A stretch of 64,000 nt of DNA from positions 2,750,501 to 2,814,500 of the forward strand of contig NZ_CP013987.1 in the NCBI RefSeq assembly GCF_001518815.1, written 5' to 3'. Below are positions 37,679 through 47,473 of the stretch, in pieces (position 1 is the first letter of the stretch; every line of letters begins with the position of its first letter). Source of the stretch: Pseudomonas oryzihabitans. Its GTDB lineage: Bacteria > Pseudomonadota > Gammaproteobacteria > Pseudomonadales > Pseudomonadaceae. The position numbers were made by a program, and so were the translations under genes. The notes beneath the pieces are model-generated. The model was not told the origin of the DNA and searched no databases. It worked only from the letters and a program-made list of their open reading frames with translations.

Positions 37679-38881
37679 GTGACCTCGACACCCGATCCCG
37701 AACGCCTACCCGTGGCGGCGCTACTGGCGCTGGCGATGACCGGTTTCATCTGCATCATGACCGAGACCCTGCCCGCTGGGCTGCTCCCCGAGGTAGCCCA
37801 GGGGCTCGGGGTATCGAACGCCCTGGCCGGACAATCGGTGACCGCCTATGCCGCCGGCTCGCTGGTGGCCGCGATTCCCCTCACAATGGCGACGGCTCAC
37901 TGGCGGCGACGGCACGTGCTGCTCGCCACCATCCTGGGATTCCTGCTGTTCAATACCCTCACCGCGCTCTCGACCCACTATCTCCTGACATTGGTCGCGC
38001 GCTTCGCGGCGGGGGCCGCGGCCGGGCTCGCCTGGAGCCTGCTGGCCGGCTATGCCCGGCGCATGGTGGCGCCGCGCTTGCAGGGAAAGGCGATGGCCAT
38101 GGCGATGATCGGCACGCCCATTGCCCTGTCCCTGGGCGTCCCCCTGGGCACCTGGCTGGGCGGTCTGCTGGGATGGCGACTGGCTTTCGCCACCATGTCC
38201 GCACTCACGCTGGGCCTGATCGTCTGGGTCGTGGCGAAGGTGCCCGACTATCCCGGGCAAACGGAAGGCCAGCGGCTACCGCTTCGCCAAGTGCTCGCCA
38301 CGCCCGGTATCCGCGCCATTCTCGCCGTGGTCTTTACCTGGATGCTGGCCCACAACGTTCTCTACACCTACATCGCCCCCTTCGTCGCCCAGGCGGGGCT
38401 CGGTGACCGAGTCGATCTGGTACTGCTGACGTTTGGTGCTGCCTCGCTGCTCGGCATCTGGATCACCGGTCGCATCGTCGATCACAGTCTGCGTCGGGCC
38501 GTCCTGATCAGTCTGGCCACCTTCGCCTCGATCGCCGTGATCCTTGGCCTGAGCCACGACTCCGCGACGGCGCAGTACCTGGGTATCTTCGTCTGGGGCC
38601 TGACGTTTGGCGGCGCCGCCACCCTGCTACAGACCGCCCTGGCCGACACGGCGGGCGCAGGCGCGGACGCGGCGCTGGCGATGAACGTGGTGACCTGGAA
38701 CAGTGCCATCGCCGGTGCCGGCGTTCTGGGCGGCGTGCTGCTGGAAACGGCGGGCCCACAGGCCCTGATCTGGGCCGTGCTGGTGCTGTCGCTGGCCGCC
38801 CTCGCCATCGCGACGGCGGCGCGTCACCACGGCTTTCCCGCTGGTGCACGCGCGACCGGCGCGCCGGTTCTGGGCCACTAG
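37679..38881 (+). CDS. MFS drug/sugar efflux transporter
   Basis: A 400-residue, 12-span major facilitator of the DHA1/AraJ-YdhP type. The A-loop motif is degenerate (TAHWRRRHVLLATILGFLLFN), and RFAAGAAAGLAWSLLAGYARR and AMIGTPIALSLGVPLGTWLG mark helices 4 and 5. GTG 37679 with AAGGA 8 bases upstream is the likely start and lies just after the TetR palindrome. It is probably an inducible exporter of a toxic compound or sugar; the substrate cannot be read. Confidence 0.88.
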   Translation: MTSTPDPERLPVAALLALAMTGFICIMTETLPAGLLPEVAQGLGVSNALAGQSVTAYAAGSLVAAIPLTMATAHWRRRHVLLATILGFLLFNTLTALSTHYLLTLVARFAAGAAAGLAWSLLAGYARRMVAPRLQGKAMAMAMIGTPIALSLGVPLGTWLGGLLGWRLAFATMSALTLGLIVWVVAKVPDYPGQTEGQRLPLRQVLATPGIRAILAVVFTWMLAHNVLYTYIAPFVAQAGLGDRVDLVLLTFGAASLLGIWITGRIVDHSLRRAVLISLATFASIAVILGLSHDSATAQYLGIFVWGLTFGGAATLLQTALADTAGAGADAALAMNVVTWNSAIAGAGVLGGVLLETAGPQALIWAVLVLSLAALAIATAARHHGFPAGARATGAPVLGH

Positions 38882-38974
38882 CCACCCTTCCCCGCCGCAA
38901 GAGGCAGTAGCGTCCAACCTGACAATTCCGTCTGCTGAATAGGAACGTCGCGGACGGGAGGCAGCAGGCCCGGC

Positions 38975-40516
38975 TCAGCCCTGATGCGGCAGCGCTTCCA
39001 GCGTGGCGCCCTGAAAGAACGCCGGGGCGCGCCAGCGGGTGAACAGCATCAGCACCAGGCCCAGCAGCAGGATCACCACGGCGATGATGAACACCAGACC
39101 GATACCGCCCAGGTGCGAGCCGCTACCGAAGTCCGGTGACAGGCTGGCGACAGCGGTCTGCCAGAAGATCACCGAGAGGATGAGCGCGCCGAGCAGCGGG
39201 CACAGGCCGCGCAGCAAGGCGTGGCGCAGACTTCCGAACAGACTGCGGCGGAAGTACCAGACGCAGGCATAGGCCGTCAGCGAGTAGTAGAAGCAGATCA
39301 TCATGCCCAGGGCGGTGATGGTGTCTGCCAGGACGTTGTCGCTGAGGGTGCGCATCACCACATAGAAGGTGGCGGTGGCGATGCCGGCGGCGATGGTGGC
39401 GTAGCGCGGCGTACGCGAGCGCGGGCAGATGTGGGCGAAGCGGCGCGAGACCGCACCGTAGTGCCCCATCGCCAACAGGGTGCGAGCTGGCGAGATGAAG
39501 GTGGATTGCAGGGAGGCCGCGGTGCTGGCCAGCACGGCGATGGACATCAGGATCGCCAGCGGTCCCATCACCGGTCCGGCCAGATGGGCAAAGACGTTTT
39601 CCTGGATCTCCGGATTGCCCAATCCCAGACCCGAATCGCTGATACCGGCGAACTGTAGGGTCGCCGCCGCAGTGAACAGGTACAGCATCAGGATCAGCAG
39701 CACCGTGACGGTCGCTGCGCGCCCCGGCACCTTCTGGCTGCCCACGGATTCTTCGCTCACCGTCAGGCAGACATCCCAGCCCCAGAAGATGAAGATCGAC
39801 AGCGACAGGCCCGCGGCGAAGGCGGAAAAGGACTCGACGTTGAAGGGGTTGAACCATTCGGGGTGGAAGACTACCGGCGTTACCTGCGGCGCGGCGTTGA
39901 AGGCCGCCAGCGAAAAGCCGACCAGCACTAGCAGTTGCAGGGCGACCAGACCGTACTGGATGCTCATGGTCATGCCGATGCCACGGCAGCTGATCCAGAC
40001 CGCGATGGCGATGAACACGCAGCAGGTGACGATGTTCACCAGCAGGTTCTGCGACAGCGCGGCCAGCTCCGCCCGGCCACTGAGCTGGGCGAGGAAAAGA
40101 TAGAAGAAGTCCACCGCCACCCCGGCGAGATTGGAGAGGACGATGGTGGTGGCCGTCACCAGCCCCCAGCCGCCGATCCAGCCGATCATGGGGCCGAAGG
40201 CGCGGGTCGACCAGGTGAAGGAGGTGCCGCTGTCCGGGTCGACGGCATTCAGTTCGCGGTATCCCAGGGCCACCAGCAGCATCGGCAGGAAGCCGACGAT
40301 AAAGACCGCGGGCAGATAGACACCCACTTCGCGCACGGTCGGCCCCAGGGCCCCGGTCAGGGTGTAGACGGGGGCGATGGTGGAAATGCCCAGTACCACG
40401 CAGGCGAGCAGGCCCAGGGACCCCGCCGCCAGACCCTTGGCGGAGGGGTCGGCCAGGGCTTCCGGTCCGGTGTTGCCCGGGGCGCCTGCAGGTGCGCCCT
40501 TGCTCTGTTCAGTCAT
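38975..40516 (-). CDS. APC-superfamily amino acid/polyamine permease
   Basis: A 513-residue membrane protein with about 12 spans. The N-terminal segment LGLLACVVLGISTIAPVYTLTGALGPTV and the HYGAVSRRFAHICPRSRTPRYA loop are typical of the APC superfamily. It ends the puuA/ALDH/puuB/puuD gene string on the minus strand, 58 bp after puuD. It is therefore the likely uptake system for putrescine, another polyamine or GABA. E. coli PuuP has the same role in its cluster, though direct orthology is not established. Confidence 0.88.
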   Translation of the reverse strand: MTEQSKGAPAGAPGNTGPEALADPSAKGLAAGSLGLLACVVLGISTIAPVYTLTGALGPTVREVGVYLPAVFIVGFLPMLLVALGYRELNAVDPDSGTSFTWSTRAFGPMIGWIGGWGLVTATTIVLSNLAGVAVDFFYLFLAQLSGRAELAALSQNLLVNIVTCCVFIAIAVWISCRGIGMTMSIQYGLVALQLLVLVGFSLAAFNAAPQVTPVVFHPEWFNPFNVESFSAFAAGLSLSIFIFWGWDVCLTVSEESVGSQKVPGRAATVTVLLILMLYLFTAAATLQFAGISDSGLGLGNPEIQENVFAHLAGPVMGPLAILMSIAVLASTAASLQSTFISPARTLLAMGHYGAVSRRFAHICPRSRTPRYATIAAGIATATFYVVMRTLSDNVLADTITALGMMICFYYSLTAYACVWYFRRSLFGSLRHALLRGLCPLLGALILSVIFWQTAVASLSPDFGSGSHLGGIGLVFIIAVVILLLGLVLMLFTRWRAPAFFQGATLEALPHQG

Positions 40517-40574
40517 GCGTCTCTGCCCTGCTGTTGGAATTGTTATTCAGAGTCCGGCGTGCGCGGCAAGGTGC

Positions 40575-41321
40575 CTAACGCGACGCGGCATGGCGCTGGC
40601 AGGCGTCGCGGAACGCGTCCAGCAGCGTCAGGGATTCGGGGTTCTCGCGGAAATTCCACTCGGGATGCCACTGCACCCCGACGACGAAGCCGGGGGCGTC
40701 CGCCAGCGACACACCCTCCACCAGACCATCCGGCGCCCGGGCCTCGACGCGCAGCCCACTGGCCAGCCGATCGAGGCCCTGGCTGTGCAGCGAATTCACC
40801 TGGAAGCTCGCCGGCAGCCCCAGGCGTTCGAACACCCCGCCCGGCGGCACCTGGACCGGATGCTTGGATGCGTATTGCTCGGCCAGCAACTCGCTCTGGG
40901 GCTCACGGTGATCGTCATGGCCGGGCAACTCCTGCACGCGTTGATGCAGGCTGCCGCCGAGGGCCACGTTGAGCTCCTGAAAGCCCCGGCAGATGCAGAA
41001 CACCGGAATGCCGCGATCGATGGCCAGCCGCAGCAGCGGCAGGGTATAGGCGTCCCGGGAGGCATCGTGGTGGGTGCCGGCCAGACTGGCGGGCCCGTGG
41101 TAGTGATGGGGCTCGACATTCGACGGCGAGCCGGTGAACAGCAGGCCGTCCAGGTGCTCCAGCAGCGCCTGCGGATCGCTCGGCACGCTGCGCGCCGGCA
41201 GTACCACCGGCAGCCCGGCGTGGCCTGCCGCCTCGACGTACTTGTCGCCGACGGTATGGGAATCGTATTTGCCGAGCGTCTGCCGGCAAGCCGTCACGCC
41301 GATCAGGGGCATAGTGGACAT
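40575..41321 (-). CDS. puuD: Gamma-glutamyl-GABA hydrolase
   Basis: A class I glutamine-amidotransferase-like hydrolase of 248 residues that releases GABA (or another amino acid) from its gamma-glutamyl conjugate. The catalytic Cys is C111 in PVFCICRGFQELNVALGG, and the His-Glu pair is in VVGVQWHPEWN. ATG 41321 has GGAG 7 bases upstream. It lies 45 bp after the oxidase gene. P. aeruginosa PauD enzymes do the same job. Confidence 0.92.
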   Translation of the reverse strand: MSTMPLIGVTACRQTLGKYDSHTVGDKYVEAAGHAGLPVVLPARSVPSDPQALLEHLDGLLFTGSPSNVEPHHYHGPASLAGTHHDASRDAYTLPLLRLAIDRGIPVFCICRGFQELNVALGGSLHQRVQELPGHDDHREPQSELLAEQYASKHPVQVPPGGVFERLGLPASFQVNSLHSQGLDRLASGLRVEARAPDGLVEGVSLADAPGFVVGVQWHPEWNFRENPESLTLLDAFRDACQRHAASR

Positions 41322-41366
41322 GGCTATTCTCCAGAGTGCCCGCCTGGATCAGGCGGGCGGACAGGG

Positions 41367-42644
41367 TCAGATACCGAGGCGATCGCGCAACTGGTAGTAG
41401 GTCGCGCCTAGCGCGGTGAAGGGCACGCGCAGCAGCTGCCCGCCCGGGAAGGGATAGTGCGGCAGGCCGGCGAAGGCATCGAAGCGCTCCGCCTGCCCGC
41501 GCAGGGCTTCAGCCAGCACCTTGCCCGCCAGGTGGGTATAGGTGACGCCGTGGCCACTGCAGCCCTGGGAGTAGTAAATGTTGTCGCCGAGGCGGCCGAC
41601 CTGCGGTAGCCGCGACAGCGTCAGCAGGAAGTTGCCGGTCCAGGTGAAGTCGATCTTGACGTCCTTGAGCTGCGGGAAGGTCTGCAGCATCTTTGGCCGG
41701 ATGATGGCCTCGATATCCGCCGGATCCCGCGCGCCATAGACCACACCGCCGCCATAGATCAGCCGCCGATCGGCGCTCAGGCGGAAGTAGTCGAGCAGGT
41801 AGTTGCAGTCCTCCACGCAGTAATCCTGGGGCAACAAGCTGCGCGCCAGCTCCTCGGACAGCGGCTCGGTGGCGAGCACCTGGGTACCGCAGGGCATGGA
41901 CTTGGCGGCCAGTTCCGGCACCAGCCCGCCCAGGTAGGCGTTGCCGGCCACCACCACGAAGCGCGCCTTCACCTGACCCTGGGCGGTATGCACCACGGGG
42001 TTGGCGCCGCGGTCGATACGGATGGCCGCACTCTGCTCATAGAGTTTGCCGCCCAGAGAGGCCACTGCCGCCGCCTCGCCCAGGGCCAGGTTGAGCGGGT
42101 GGATGTGACCGCCGCTCATGTCCAGCATGCCGCCGATATAGCGATCGGTGCCGACCACCTCGCGAATGCCACGCGCGTCGAGCAGCTCCAGCTGGGTATG
42201 GCCATAGCGCTCCCAGAGCTTTTTCTGGGCTTCCAGATGGCCCAGCTGCTTGCCCGTCAGTGCGGCGAACACACCGCCATCCTTGAGATCGCACTGGATG
42301 TTGTAGCGGGCGATACGGTCGCGAATGATCCGTCCGCCCTCGAAGGCCATCTCCCCCAGCAGTTGCGCCTGCTTGGCGGGCAACTGTCGCTCGATGGCAT
42401 CGATGTCGCGGCTGTAGCTGTTGACGATCTGGCCGCCGTTGCGCCCGGAGGCGCCGAAGCCGACCCGTGCCGCTTCCAGCACCGTCACGCTGAAGCCGTG
42501 CTCCAGCAGGAAAAGCGCGGTGGAAAGCCCGGTGTAACCGGCGCCGATGATGCAGACGTCGCTTTCGACACTGCCTTCGAGCCTGGGATAGGGAGCCGGC
42601 TGATTGCTGGAGGCTGCGTAGTAGCTACCGACGTGTTGTTGCAT
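41367..42644 (-). CDS. puuB: Gamma-glutamylpolyamine (putrescine) oxidase
   Basis: A 425-residue FAD-dependent DAO-family oxidase. The dinucleotide-binding motif DVCIIGAGYTGLSTALFLLEHGFSVTVLEA is near residues 30-59, followed by GFGASGRNGGQIV. The C-terminal FAD segment is YYSQGCSGHGVTYTHLAGKVLAEAL. It oxidises gamma-glutamylputrescine to the aldehyde used by the neighbouring dehydrogenase. AGAGGAA precedes ATG 42644. It is called PauB in P. aeruginosa. Confidence 0.92.
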   Translation of the reverse strand: MQQHVGSYYAASSNQPAPYPRLEGSVESDVCIIGAGYTGLSTALFLLEHGFSVTVLEAARVGFGASGRNGGQIVNSYSRDIDAIERQLPAKQAQLLGEMAFEGGRIIRDRIARYNIQCDLKDGGVFAALTGKQLGHLEAQKKLWERYGHTQLELLDARGIREVVGTDRYIGGMLDMSGGHIHPLNLALGEAAAVASLGGKLYEQSAAIRIDRGANPVVHTAQGQVKARFVVVAGNAYLGGLVPELAAKSMPCGTQVLATEPLSEELARSLLPQDYCVEDCNYLLDYFRLSADRRLIYGGGVVYGARDPADIEAIIRPKMLQTFPQLKDVKIDFTWTGNFLLTLSRLPQVGRLGDNIYYSQGCSGHGVTYTHLAGKVLAEALRGQAERFDAFAGLPHYPFPGGQLLRVPFTALGATYYQLRDRLGI

Positions 42645-42697
42645 GGTGTGATTCCTCTGCCTGCGCCCGACGTCGTCGCCTGGGTCGCCGCGCCTGT

Positions 42698-44191
42698 TCA
42701 GAGCTTGATCCAGGTCGCCTTGAGTTCGGTGTATTTGTCGAAGGCATGGAGCGACTTGTCGCGACCATTGCCAGACTGCTTGAAGCCGCCGAAAGGCGCC
42801 GTCATGTCGCCGCCATCATACTGGTTGACCCAGACGCTGCCGGCGCGCAAGGCCCTCGCCACGCGGTGGGCACGGGAGATGTCGCGCGTCCAGACGGCAG
42901 CGGCCAGGCCATAGGGGGTATCGTTGGCGATGCGCACCGCTTCTTCTTCGCTGTCGAATTCGATCACGGCGAGCACCGGGCCAAAGATTTCCTCCCGGGC
43001 GATACGCATGGCGTTGTCCACGCCCTCGAAAATGGTCGGGGTCACGTAGCTGCCGCCGGTCTCCGCCAGGGCCTGGCCGCCACCGCTTACCAGTCGGGCG
43101 CCCTCGGCGCGGCCCGCCTCGATGAAGCCCAGCACGGTACGCAGATGGCCTGCGTCCACCAGGGCACCGACGCGGGTGTTGGGGTCCAGCGCATGGCCAG
43201 GCGCCCAGCCCCGCAGGGCTTCCACCACCATCTCCAGGAAGCGCTCCTTGATCGAGCGCTCGACCAGCAGTCGGGAGCCAGCCACGCAGACCTCACCCTG
43301 GTTGAAGGCGATGGCCGCCGCGGCCGCTTCGGCGGCGGCGGCCAGATCCGGGGCATCGGCGAAGACGAGGTTGGGACTCTTGCCGCCCGCCTCCAGCCAC
43401 ACCCGCTTCATGTTCGACTCCCCCGCATAGACCAGCAGCTGCTTGGCGATACGGGTGGAGCCGGTAAAGACCAGGGTGTCGACGTCCGGGTGCAGCGCCA
43501 GTGCCTGGCCGACGGTATGACCGTAGCCGGGCAGCACGTTGAACACCCCTGCGGGGATGCCCGCCTCCAGCGACAGACCGGCGATGCGGATGGCGGTCAG
43601 CGGCGACTTCTCGGACGGCTTGAGGATCACCGAGTTGCCGGTGGCGAGCGCCGGACCCAGCTTCCAGCAGGCCATCATCAGGGGAAAATTCCAAGGCACG
43701 ATGGCGGCCACCACACCCACGGGTTCGCGGGTCACCAGGCCGAGCTGATCGCGCGGAGTCGGCGCCACCTCGTCATAGACCTTGTCGATGGCCTCGGCGC
43801 TCCAGCGGATGGCATTGGCCGCCGCCGGAACATCGATACCCAGGGAATCGCTGATGGGCTTGCCCATGTCCAGGGTTTCCAGCAGCGCCAGTTCCTCGGC
43901 GTGCGCCAGCAACAGATCGGCGAAGGCGATGAGTACCCGCTTGCGCTGCGCCGGTGCCTGGTGCGCCCAGTCGCCTCGGGCGAAGCTGGCCCGCGCCGCC
44001 TGTACAGCGGCCTCGGCATCCTCGGCCATGCAACTGGCCACCTGGGCCAGATGGCGACCATCCACGGGGCTCGAATCCTCGAAGGTCGCGCCACCCAGGG
44101 CATCGCGGTAGGTCCCGTCGATGAAGGCACGGGACTCGACGGTCAACCCCTGGTAGCGCTGCTCCCAGTCCTGCTGCGTCAGCATTGTCAT
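42698..44191 (-). CDS. puuC: Gamma-glutamyl-aminobutyraldehyde dehydrogenase
   Basis: An NAD(P)-dependent aldehyde dehydrogenase of 497 residues. Motifs: VPWNFPLMMACWKLGPALATGN, the glycine motif FTGSTRIAKQLL, catalytic Glu in LEAGGKSPNLV, and the catalytic Cys in NQGEVCVAGSRLLVE. It oxidises gamma-glutamyl-gamma-aminobutyraldehyde to gamma-glutamyl-GABA. ATG 44191 has GAGGAG 7 bases upstream; GTG 44197 is too close. It lies 11 bp after puuA. KauB/PauC are the corresponding pseudomonad names. Confidence 0.92.
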   Translation of the reverse strand: MTMLTQQDWEQRYQGLTVESRAFIDGTYRDALGGATFEDSSPVDGRHLAQVASCMAEDAEAAVQAARASFARGDWAHQAPAQRKRVLIAFADLLLAHAEELALLETLDMGKPISDSLGIDVPAAANAIRWSAEAIDKVYDEVAPTPRDQLGLVTREPVGVVAAIVPWNFPLMMACWKLGPALATGNSVILKPSEKSPLTAIRIAGLSLEAGIPAGVFNVLPGYGHTVGQALALHPDVDTLVFTGSTRIAKQLLVYAGESNMKRVWLEAGGKSPNLVFADAPDLAAAAEAAAAAIAFNQGEVCVAGSRLLVERSIKERFLEMVVEALRGWAPGHALDPNTRVGALVDAGHLRTVLGFIEAGRAEGARLVSGGGQALAETGGSYVTPTIFEGVDNAMRIAREEIFGPVLAVIEFDSEEEAVRIANDTPYGLAAAVWTRDISRAHRVARALRAGSVWVNQYDGGDMTAPFGGFKQSGNGRDKSLHAFDKYTELKATWIKL

Positions 44192-44202
44192 GGTCACGCT
44201 CC

Positions 44203-45585
44203 TCAGACGGTATGCAGATACCAGTTGTATTCGAGATCGGAAATGGTGGTTTCGAACTCCTCCAGCTCGGCTTCCTTGCAGGCGACGAAGATGTCGATGT
44301 ACTCGGGGCTGATGTACTGGTTCATCACCGCGCTGTCGTCCAGGCAGCGCAGGGCGTCGCGCAGGTTGTTGGGCAGGCTCTGTTCGAGCTGTTCGTAGGA
44401 ATTGCCGCTGACGGGCGCGCAGGGTTCCAGGTGCTGGGTCATGCCGTGATGAATGCCGGCGAGGATCGAGGCCATCATCAGATAGGGATTGGCGTCGGCA
44501 CCGGCGACCCGGTGTTCGATGCGGATCGCCTCGCTGCTGCCAGTGGGCACGCGTACCGCCACGGTACGGTTATCCAGGCCCCAGCTCGGCGCGTTAGGCA
44601 CATAGAACTGGGCGCCGAAGCGGCGATAGGAATTGACGTTCGGGCAAAGGAAGGCCATCGACGCCGGCAGGGTTTCGAGGATGCCGGCGATGGCGTGACG
44701 CAGCGGCGCGTGGTGCTCCGGATCGTCGGTGGCGAAGATGTTCTGCCCGGTCTGCTTGTCCAGCAGCGAGATGTGCACGTGCAGGCCGTTGCCGGCCTGA
44801 CCGGGATAGGGCTTGGCCATGAAGGTGGAATCCATCTCATGGTCATAGGCGATGTTCTTGATCAGGCGCTTGAGCAACACCGCGTAGTCGCAGGCCTTGA
44901 TGGCGTCCTCGACGTGATGCAGGTTGACCTCGAATTGCGCCGGCGCGGATTCCTTGACGATGGCATCCGCCGGCAGCCCCTGCTCCTTGGCACCTTCGAG
45001 CATGTCCTGCAGACAATCCACGTATTCGTCCAGGTCGTCGATCAGATAGACCTGGGTGGAGACCGGCCGCTTGCCGGAGATCGGCGAGCGCGGCGGCTGT
45101 GGCCGGCCGTTCACGTTCTCCTGGTCGATCAGGTAGAACTCCAGTTCGAAGGCGGCGCAAATGGTCAGGCCCAGGTCATCGAATTTCTTCACCACCCGCC
45201 GCAGCACTTCGCGCGGATCGGCGAAGAACGGCGAGCCGTCCTGTTCGTGCATGGTCATCAGCAGCTGCGCGGTCGGGCGCTTCTGCCAGGGCTCGTAGCT
45301 CAGGGTGCCGGGGATGGGAAAGCAGGTGCGGTCGGCATCGCCGATGTGCAGCCCCAGGCCGGTGCTTTCCACCGTGGAGCCGTTGATGTCCAGGGCGAAC
45401 AGCGAGGCCGGCAGGTTGATGCCGCGCTCATAGACCTTGGACAGACTGGCCCGCTCGACACGCTTACCCCGGATGACGCCGTTCATGTCGGTGATCAACA
45501 GATCGACGTACTGGATCTCGGGGTGCTCCTTGAGAAAGCCGTTGGCTTCGGTGAGCTGGACGACGCGGGGGGATATCGAATTCAT
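44203..45585 (-). CDS. puuA: Gamma-glutamylputrescine synthetase (glutamine-synthetase family)
   Basis: PuuA/PauA joins glutamate to putrescine with ATP, the first step of the gamma-glutamylated pathway. The 460 residues form a GS-type catalytic domain: YVDLLITDMNGVIRGKR, AFELEFYLIDQEN, NGLHVHISLLDKQTGQN and NRTVAVRVPTGSSEAIRIEHRVAGADANPYLMMA. ATG 45585 has AAGGA 8 bases upstream; ATG 45594 is too near it. It is the first gene of the operon and faces a divergent LysR gene. Confidence 0.93.
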   Translation of the reverse strand: MNSISPRVVQLTEANGFLKEHPEIQYVDLLITDMNGVIRGKRVERASLSKVYERGINLPASLFALDINGSTVESTGLGLHIGDADRTCFPIPGTLSYEPWQKRPTAQLLMTMHEQDGSPFFADPREVLRRVVKKFDDLGLTICAAFELEFYLIDQENVNGRPQPPRSPISGKRPVSTQVYLIDDLDEYVDCLQDMLEGAKEQGLPADAIVKESAPAQFEVNLHHVEDAIKACDYAVLLKRLIKNIAYDHEMDSTFMAKPYPGQAGNGLHVHISLLDKQTGQNIFATDDPEHHAPLRHAIAGILETLPASMAFLCPNVNSYRRFGAQFYVPNAPSWGLDNRTVAVRVPTGSSEAIRIEHRVAGADANPYLMMASILAGIHHGMTQHLEPCAPVSGNSYEQLEQSLPNNLRDALRCLDDSAVMNQYISPEYIDIFVACKEAELEEFETTISDLEYNWYLHTV

Positions 45586-45787
45586 GAGGGGCATCCTTGA
45601 CGCTGGCCCGCTTCGTTGTGCTTGCTCGTGCGGGTCTGGCAGCGTGGCTGTGGGTGGTGGTTGCTGCAGGCGCCGACCCTGTCTGCCAAGGTCCGCCCTT
45701 CCACCTGATTGCCCTTGCGGGCTGGGCCAGTATAAATTGGCATAAGCGCAACCCATATCGGCGAATCGGCAAAGGAACAATGCACCG

Positions 45788-46675
45788 ATGCAATATCAGA
45801 TAGGCCATGCCGATCTCAAGCTGATTCTCGCCCTGGTGCGCGGCAGGACCCTGGCCAGAGCGGCAGAGCAGTTGCAGGTGGACGTCTCCACGGTGTTTCG
45901 CGCCATCCGCAAGCTCGAAGCCAATCTCCAGGTCGCGCTGTTCGACAAGAACCGTCGTGGCTACACCCCCACCCAGAGCGCCAAGGCCCTCGCCGAACAG
46001 GCCGAGCGCGCCGAACAGGCGCTCGACGCGGCGCGGATCGCCCTGGCCCAGGGTGAGAACGTCATCAGTGGTACCGTGCGCCTGACCTGCACCGATGCGG
46101 TGCTGCGCAGCCTGCTCCTGCCGGGGCTCGCCGAACTCATGCCACGCTATCCCGCGGTCGCCCTGGAAGTCGCCACCTCCAACACCTTCGCCAGCCTGAG
46201 CAGACGGGATGCGGACATCGCCCTCCGGTTGTCGAACGCGCCGCCTGAGCACCTGATCGGGCGGCGCCTCGGTCGCAGCTCCTATTTCGTCTGTGGGCAT
46301 GAGCGCTATCGCGCCGGCTATGGCCGGGCCGCCACCGAACTGCCCTGGATCAACCCCGATGACTCCCTGGCCGATCATGTATCGGTCACCTGGCTGCGCC
46401 AGGCCTATCCCAGTCTCACGCCCCGCTATCGCTGCAGCAGCATGTCTTCGGTGGGCAGCCTGGTCGGCGCCGGGCTCGGCGTGGGTGCCCTCCCCGACTT
46501 CATGATCAGCAGCCTGGACGGCGTCGAGCGCCTGAGCGCCGCGCTCGACAACTGCGACACCGACATCTGGCTGCTGACCCGCCCGGACAACCTGTCGCTG
46601 CGCTCGGTGCAGATCCTCTTCGACCAGCTGGCAGAGCTGCTCAGGGCGCGGATAGAGGCGGCCTGCCACACCTGA
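45788..46675 (+). CDS. LysR-family regulator divergent from the polyamine operon
   Basis: A 295-residue LysR protein with a clear HTH (TLARAAEQLQVDVSTVFRAIRKLEANLQVALF) and a substrate-binding domain starting around residue 95. It is divergent from puuA across 202 bp, so it probably controls that operon. In P. aeruginosa the pau genes are regulated by the cupin-HTH protein PauR, and in E. coli by PuuR; a LysR partner is different. The effector is not known. Confidence 0.88.
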   Translation: MQYQIGHADLKLILALVRGRTLARAAEQLQVDVSTVFRAIRKLEANLQVALFDKNRRGYTPTQSAKALAEQAERAEQALDAARIALAQGENVISGTVRLTCTDAVLRSLLLPGLAELMPRYPAVALEVATSNTFASLSRRDADIALRLSNAPPEHLIGRRLGRSSYFVCGHERYRAGYGRAATELPWINPDDSLADHVSVTWLRQAYPSLTPRYRCSSMSSVGSLVGAGLGVGALPDFMISSLDGVERLSAALDNCDTDIWLLTRPDNLSLRSVQILFDQLAELLRARIEAACHT

Positions 46676-46786
46676 ATCTCGACCGGTCGCAGCCCTGACT
46701 GTCGTTGCAAGGGCGCAACGCCGATCCGGCCTGCCGGTCAGGCGCACATCGAGGTCGCTCGCGAGTCCGCAACGGGAGATCCGTGT

Positions 46787-47473
46787 TCAGACCGCGAGGG
46801 CGACCGGCAACAGGACCGCCGTGGCTATTCCCAGGAGAATCATGCCGAGTGCCGAAAAGGCGGCCGTTTCCTGGCCTTCGCGCAGTGCATGCGCCGTGCC
46901 TATGGCGTGTCCGTTCATGCCCAGGGTCAGGCCTCGGGCCGCTGGATCTTCAACCTTGAACAACTTGAGCAGCGGCAGGGCCAGCGTCGTGCTGATGACG
47001 CCGGTCAGCATGACGATCACGGCGGTCAAGGACACCAGTCCGCCAAAATGTCCGGACAGGGGCAAGGCGATAGGCATGGTCACCGATTTCGGCGCCAGGC
47101 TCATCACCAGGGTCGGGGACAAACCGAACAGCCAACCCAAGGCCAGGGTCAAGGTCACCCCCACGACGCCACCCACGGACAGCGTGATCAAAAGCGGCCC
47201 GGATAGGGAGATCACGCGCTGGATATTCCGGTAGAGGGGCACGGCCAGCCCTACGGTCGTAGGCCCCAGCAATAGCGAAAGCGTGCCACTCGCGCTGCGA
47301 TAGTGCTCATAGGGCACGCTGGCGGCCCAGAGCAGGCTCGCGACGAGCGCCGTGGTGATCAGCACCGGTTGCAGCATCACCAGACGCAGGCGCTGCTGCA
47401 GCAGCAACGCTACCTGGTAGGCAGCAAGCGTCACGGACAACGCCAGTAACGGCGCCAGATAGGGATCAGCCAT
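46787..47473 (-). CDS. lrgB: LrgB-family antiholin-like protein
   Basis: A 228-residue membrane protein of the LrgB/CidB family with about six to eight hydrophobic spans. Family motifs: LLGPTTVGLAVPLYRNI, APKSVTMPIALPLS and GMNGHAIGTAHALREGQETAAFSALGM. With LrgA it is thought to affect murein hydrolase release or carbon overflow metabolite transport. It overlaps lrgA by 8 bases, so translation is coupled. No lytSR-like pair is present. Confidence 0.9.
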   Translation of the reverse strand: MADPYLAPLLALSVTLAAYQVALLLQQRLRLVMLQPVLITTALVASLLWAASVPYEHYRSASGTLSLLLGPTTVGLAVPLYRNIQRVISLSGPLLITLSVGGVVGVTLTLALGWLFGLSPTLVMSLAPKSVTMPIALPLSGHFGGLVSLTAVIVMLTGVISTTLALPLLKLFKVEDPAARGLTLGMNGHAIGTAHALREGQETAAFSALGMILLGIATAVLLPVALAV

